Assembly (NCBI GenBank): GCA_963817885.1
Contig: CAWFQE010000006.1
Location: 310,001-374,000 of the forward strand
Origin: CAVOHU01 sp963817885
GTDB taxonomy: Bacteria; Acidobacteriota; Vicinamibacteria; Vicinamibacterales; JAKQTR01
DNA length: 64,000 bases
Direction of reading: 5' to 3'
Below, in pieces: positions 60,411 through 64,000 of this stretch (position 1 is its first letter; each line of letters starts with the position of its first letter). The translations under genes were made by a program, and so were the position numbers. The notes below the pieces were generated by a model. It saw only the letters and a list, made by a program, of their open reading frames with translations. It searched no databases and was not told the DNA's origin.

Positions 60411-61304
60411 ATGAAGACCCTGCAATGCGTGCCGAATTTCAGCGAGGGGCGAGACCCCAATTTCCTGCGGGAACTCCAGGCTGTCCTGGCGCGTCACCCG
60501 GTGAAGGTCCTCGATCTCTCCATGAACAAGGACCACAACCGGGCGGACGCCACCTTCCTGGGCGCCCCCGAGGCCGTGGAGACTGCCGCCATGGCCGTCG
60601 CGTCGCGGGCGTTGGAATTGATCGACATGCGGACGCACAAGGGCAGTCATCCCCGCATGGGCGCGGTGGACGTCGTGCCGTTTGTCCCGATGCGGGGCAT
60701 GACCATGGCCGAGGCGGTGGAGATCGCGCGGCGATTCGGCAGGGCTTTCGCCGAGAGGCAGGGGATCCCGGTTTTCTTCTACGAGGAAGCCTGCACCTCT
60801 GAGGCGCGTCGGAGCCTTTCCGACATCCGGAAGGGAGAATACGAGGGGATGCCCCGGAAGCTCCAGGATCCGGCGTGGATCGTGGACACCGGCCCCCAGC
60901 AGCTCAACGCGAGGTCCGGCGTGACGGCGGTCGGCGCCCGCATGCCTCTCATCGCCTTCAACGTGAATCTGCACACCGACGACGTGGAGGTCGCCAAGAA
61001 GATCGCCAACGCCGTCCGGCACGTCGGCGGTGGCCTGCGGTTCGTGCGGGCCATCGGGCTTCGGTTAGAAGACAAGGGAATCGTCCAGGTCTCCATGAAC
61101 CTCCTGAACTATCACAAGACTCCCATCCACCGGGCGCTGGAGTTGATCAAAGCCGAGGCGGCCCGTTACGGCGTGCTGGTGAAGGGGTGCGAACTGGTGG
61201 GGATGATTCCCATCGAGGCCCTGGAAGAGGTTGCCAGCTATTACCTGCAGATTCCAGGTTTCAACTCCAGGCAGATCATCGAGTATCATCTGCTACCGGA
61301 TTGA
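60411..61304 (+). CDS. ftcD: Glutamate formimidoyltransferase
   Basis: A 297-residue enzyme containing only the formimidoyltransferase part. It begins LQCVPNFSEGRDPNFL, and the catalytic His80 is in HKGSHPRMGAVDVVPF. It transfers the formimino group from formiminoglutamate, made during histidine breakdown, to tetrahydrofolate. The cyclodeaminase domain found in the mammalian protein is absent. It is separated from hutH by about 5 kb and lies behind cydAB on the same strand. Confidence 0.92.
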   Translation: MKTLQCVPNFSEGRDPNFLRELQAVLARHPVKVLDLSMNKDHNRADATFLGAPEAVETAAMAVASRALELIDMRTHKGSHPRMGAVDVVPFVPMRGMTMAEAVEIARRFGRAFAERQGIPVFFYEEACTSEARRSLSDIRKGEYEGMPRKLQDPAWIVDTGPQQLNARSGVTAVGARMPLIAFNVNLHTDDVEVAKKIANAVRHVGGGLRFVRAIGLRLEDKGIVQVSMNLLNYHKTPIHRALELIKAEAARYGVLVKGCELVGMIPIEALEEVASYYLQIPGFNSRQIIEYHLLPD

Positions 61305-61321
61305 GCCGGGCACCGCCCGGC
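61305..61321. terminator. GC hairpin after ftcD
   Basis: GCCGGGC-ACC-GCCCGGC, a perfect 7-base stem with a 3-base loop, begins directly after the ftcD stop and lies between convergent genes. No T-run follows. Confidence 0.55.
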
Positions 61322-61372
61322 GATTCATCCGGCCAGCGACCCGCACGCCCCGCTGGAGACACCGTCCGCGCG

Positions 61373-61900
61373 CTATCCTGATGCTATGCGTGCCGCGATG
61401 CGCTCGCGAAGGCTGGCCTTCCGTGCCACCAACAGCACCGCCCCGCCAAATCCCACTTCGCGCGCGAACTGTACCACGCGACTCCCGATCCGGATCACCG
61501 GGTTGCCGATTTCGCCTACCCGGAACACGACGCGGCTGACCGGTCGCGACAGGCCGTCGGCTTTGAACGGCCCTCCCGTGTGGTAGAGGTCGTCCACGTC
61601 GGCCGCTCCGACTCGCGGGGGCTCGCGTCCCGTGGGATCGCTAAACGTGATCTCGGTGAGCGTCAGAATGCCGTGCCCCGCCGTGAACACCTCGGTCACC
61701 GGCAATCCAAACAGAGAGTTGGTCCAGATCAGGACCACCTGACCGCCGTCGGGCAGAAGCTGGGAGAGAATCCTCCTCCCGGTCTCCGCGTCCGTCAGCT
61801 CGAGCCACGTGGACCCCGCCGGAGCGAGCATCCACGCCGTCAGCACGAGGACCGGGAGGAGGATCAGACACGCCGCCAGGACGCGCCGCGGACTTCGCAT
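61373..61900 (-). CDS. DUF1850 protein (TAXI-TRAP associated)
   Basis: A 175-residue protein with an N-terminal membrane/signal segment (VLAACLILLPVLVLTAWMLA). The beta-rich body has WTNSLFGLPVTEVF and GGPFKADGLSRPVSRVVFRV, as in DUF1850 proteins, which are encoded next to TAXI-type TRAP transporters. The function is not known. Its ATG follows the stop of the binding-protein gene without a gap. Confidence 0.82.
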   Translation of the reverse strand: MRSPRRVLAACLILLPVLVLTAWMLAPAGSTWLELTDAETGRRILSQLLPDGGQVVLIWTNSLFGLPVTEVFTAGHGILTLTEITFSDPTGREPPRVGAADVDDLYHTGGPFKADGLSRPVSRVVFRVGEIGNPVIRIGSRVVQFAREVGFGGAVLLVARKASLRERIAARIASG

Positions 61901-62887
61901 TTACTTCAGCGCGCCCTTTTCCTTGAAGAACTTCTCGGCACCGGGATGCAAGTACTTGATCGCGTCCGGGGTCATCTGGGCGATGGATTTTGCGGGTGTG
62001 AGCTTCGTGGCGTCTTTCCACACGGCAGAGATCTCCGTGGTGTTGGCGAAAATCGCGCTCACGATCTGGTACATCTTGTCCGCGGGGAAGGTCTCCATCG
62101 CGTTCACCACCGCAGTAATGGCGATGGCTTCCACGTCCTTGTCCACGGCGCTGTAACCGCCCTTGGCGAAGACCGTCTTGTGAAAGACGGCGGGGTTCGC
62201 CTTCATGATCTTGTCGGCAATCTCGCCGCCCACCGGCAGGAGCACCATCTTGAGTCCGGGGGTGCTGGATAGGTCGATGATGGACGAGGTGGGCACGGCG
62301 CCGCTCCAGAAGAAGGCGTCGATCTTCCCATCTTTGAGGGCTGCGACCGACTCCGACGCCCCGAGCTTCTCCCTGGTGAAGTCTTTGTTCCAGTCGATCC
62401 CCAGCGCCTTCAGGACGTAGTCGGCCTGCTCCTCAGTGCCGCTGTTGGGCGCGCCGACCGACACCCGCCTCTTCTTGAGGTCCATGACGGACTTGATGCC
62501 GGTGCCCTCCTTGGTCACGATGTGCAGCGGCTGCTCATAGAAACTGAGCACAACGCGCACGGGCTGTTTCTTGCCCAACTCCTTTGTCATCTTCCCTTCG
62601 TTGGCCCAGACTGCGTGGTAGTCGTAGGCGAATGCCATCCCCGCCTTGCCGGCCGCCAACAGCTTCAAGTTATCGATTGCGGCGGTCGTAGCTTCCGATG
62701 TGGCATCGGTGTTGGGCACGTTCTTCCCGATGACACCGCCCATGGCTCCGCCTAGGGGGTACCAGACACCGCCGGTGCCGCCCGTCACGATACTGAAGGA
62801 GAATTTCTCTCCAGCCGACGCGATGCCCGGCAGGAGCAAGGCAGCTAGGAGGACGACCAGCGCAGCGTTTCCGATCCGATTCGTCAT
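61901..62887 (-). CDS. TAXI family TRAP transporter solute-binding protein
   Basis: A 328-residue periplasmic binding protein. Its signal peptide is at residues 1-25 (AALVVLLAALLLPGIASA), followed by FSIVTGGTGGVWYPLGGAMG, the signature of the TAXI subgroup. Later parts are KRRVSVGAPNSGTEEQADYV and KIDAFFWSGAVPTSSI. It delivers its ligand, probably a dicarboxylate or amino acid such as glutamate, to the permease encoded upstream. The start has AGGAGG 7 bases before the ATG. Confidence 0.93.
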   Translation of the reverse strand: MTNRIGNAALVVLLAALLLPGIASAGEKFSFSIVTGGTGGVWYPLGGAMGGVIGKNVPNTDATSEATTAAIDNLKLLAAGKAGMAFAYDYHAVWANEGKMTKELGKKQPVRVVLSFYEQPLHIVTKEGTGIKSVMDLKKRRVSVGAPNSGTEEQADYVLKALGIDWNKDFTREKLGASESVAALKDGKIDAFFWSGAVPTSSIIDLSSTPGLKMVLLPVGGEIADKIMKANPAVFHKTVFAKGGYSAVDKDVEAIAITAVVNAMETFPADKMYQIVSAIFANTTEISAVWKDATKLTPAKSIAQMTPDAIKYLHPGAEKFFKEKGALK

Positions 62888-62940
62888 GATCCACCTCCTG
62901 AATGGGATTGAAAAGACGTCCTGTGCTCCGGTGTTTGTGC

Positions 62941-64000
62941 TCAGATGCGGGCGGCCTCTCCGGTGGCAGGCTTTGCGAACGTCATCCAGTTCCGTACCGC
63001 GATGCCGGCCCCGACGACCGTGGGCGCGAGCCCCAGCAGAGTGATCTCGAGGGGGTCGAGAACCATGATACAGGCGATTAGGATGAGTATGACTCGCTCC
63101 GGAAGGGACACCGGGCCGCGGAAGTATCCCACGATGCCGAGGGAGAGCAGGAACAGGGCGACCGTGCTGGAGATCGTGGCCAGCAGGAAGCCGACCGGGG
63201 TGGCCCCGATGATGAGCAGGTTGGCGCCCTCAGGGGACGCCGCGAAGAGGAACGGGACGAGAAAGGCCGGCAGGGAATACTTCCAGGCCTGCATCATGGC
63301 GCCGAAGGGATTGCCGCCGGTGACGGCTGCCGCAGCGGACGGGGACAGCCCGACGGGGGGAGAGACCTCGGACAGGACGGCGAAGTAAAACGCGAGCAAG
63401 TGGGCGACGTGGGCCGGCATCCCCACCTTGACCAGCGCCGGGGCCACCATGACCACCGTCATGATGTAGGTGGCCGTGATGGGCAGGCTGAGGCCGATGA
63501 GGAAGGAGGCGACCATCGCCAGGAACAGGGCCAGGATGGGTACGCCCCCACTCAGGGACATGATGAGGCTCGAGACCTTGAGCCCCAGGCCGGTCAAGGA
63601 AAACGTCCCGACGATCAGGCCGGCCGCCGCCAGCAGTCCCGCCACCGGCAGCATGTTGGCGGCGCCCTCCACCGTGGCCCCCCAGAGCCGACGGGGCGTC
63701 AGCCATTCGGCGCGGTGCTTGCTCAAGAAACTGGTGAGGACGGTTGTCAGGATCGCCCAGATGGCCGAGTCTTCCGGGGACCGGCCATATCCGAGCAGGA
63801 TGACCAGGACGATCAGCGAGATCAGGTGGTAGCCTCGCGTGCGCATCACCGCGCCCAGCGTCTTCCCGGTAGCCTCGGGAGCCGTGAAATTGAACTTGCG
63901 CGCCTCGAACTCGACCATGAAGAAGGTGCCCGCGTAGTAAAGGAGCGTGGGGACGGTGACCATCACCACCACATCCCAGAAGGAAACTCCCAGGAATTGC
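62941..64000 (-). CDS. TRAP transporter fused permease, 5' part outside window
   Basis: The minus frame is open to the window edge. The 353 visible residues are the C-terminal half of a fused DctQ/DctM-type permease as used with TAXI binding proteins. Many helices are seen, including GLIVGTFSLTGLGLKVSSLI, LFLAMVASFLIGLSLPITAT, and LLAFYFAVLSEVSPPVGLSP, the last being the conserved TRAP segment. It imports the substrate with Na+. It is the first gene of the set permease, binding protein, DUF1850. Confidence 0.9.
   Translation of the reverse strand, partial: QFLGVSFWDVVVMVTVPTLLYYAGTFFMVEFEARKFNFTAPEATGKTLGAVMRTRGYHLISLIVLVILLGYGRSPEDSAIWAILTTVLTSFLSKHRAEWLTPRRLWGATVEGAANMLPVAGLLAAAGLIVGTFSLTGLGLKVSSLIMSLSGGVPILALFLAMVASFLIGLSLPITATYIMTVVMVAPALVKVGMPAHVAHLLAFYFAVLSEVSPPVGLSPSAAAAVTGGNPFGAMMQAWKYSLPAFLVPFLFAASPEGANLLIIGATPVGFLLATISSTVALFLLSLGIVGYFRGPVSLPERVILILIACIMVLDPLEITLLGLAPTVVGAGIAVRNWMTFAKPATGEAARI

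Noticed and set aside
1..64000. tRNA, rRNA, insertion sequence or prophage genes
   Set aside because: I saw no cloverleaf with a CCA end or T-loop signature, no rRNA-like stretch, and no transposase, integrase or phage structural gene.

Overview
GC-rich bacterial DNA that looks like a metagenome-assembled contig. Positions 1 to about 48.43 kb carry a VWFA-related protein of the type characteristic of Acidobacteriota (34611-36851), together with acyl-CoA, PTS and sugar-acid genes, which suggests an acidobacterium, perhaps of the Vicinamibacteria. From about 48.43 kb to the end the gene content is different: polyprenol-linked glycosyltransferases, cydAB, histidine-degradation enzymes and a TAXI-type TRAP transporter. 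The affiliation of this second part is uncertain; a Methylomirabilota/Rokubacteria-like donor is only a guess. At about 48.43 kb an RND permease reduced to its last 63 residues meets, head to head, a membrane protein that lacks its beginning. The window is therefore probably a joint of two genomes, or a real rearrangement.

Layout of part 1. (a) 1-8955: a cut Na+/solute symporter, then an acyl-CoA module: NDP-forming acyl-CoA ligase, BadF-type activase and 2-hydroxyacyl-CoA dehydratase on minus; a dehydrogenase-hydratase fusion and a thiolase on plus. (b) 8973-12776: a membrane-anchored MutS-like ATPase, YigZ, a MerR regulator and MsrB. (c) 12858-22667: the most interesting block. A sigma-54 promoter with two upstream activator sites precedes a tightly overlapping series: PqqD-like protein, ATP-grasp ligase, PLP decarboxylase, urea-channel/M23-peptidase fusion, TPR/beta-barrel protein and TPR protein. 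Its own histidine kinase and NtrC-type regulator follow. I read it as a self-regulated envelope system of unknown product. (d) 22678-33078: APC permease, a lipoprotein, an alpha-mannosidase and a fructose-type PTS (IIC, IIB, HPr-EI-IIA). (e) 33391-38386: AcuI-like reductase, VWFA protein and DctA-like transporter. (f) 38591-45210: a sugar-acid island around a GntR regulator with a perfect operator. (g) 45281-48428: MmgE/PrpD protein, TolC-like protein and the RND remnant.

Part 2 holds a set of glycosyltransferases (49.4-53.7 kb), hutH, an EamA transporter, a GNAT remnant, a homocysteine methyltransferase, a small Cys-rich protein, cydAB, glutamate formimidoyltransferase and a DUF1850/TAXI/TRAP set cut by the window end.

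Five loci of part 1 (24.7, 25.9-27.6, 32.1-32.8, 42.9-43.0 and 43.05-44.1 kb) need single-base frame shifts to restore conserved proteins; uncorrected indels or recent decay could explain this. Intergenic DNA of part 1 repeatedly holds short arrays of degenerate heptamers (mostly GGCnnnn), which I do not see in part 2. I found no rRNA, tRNA, CRISPR array or intact insertion sequence.
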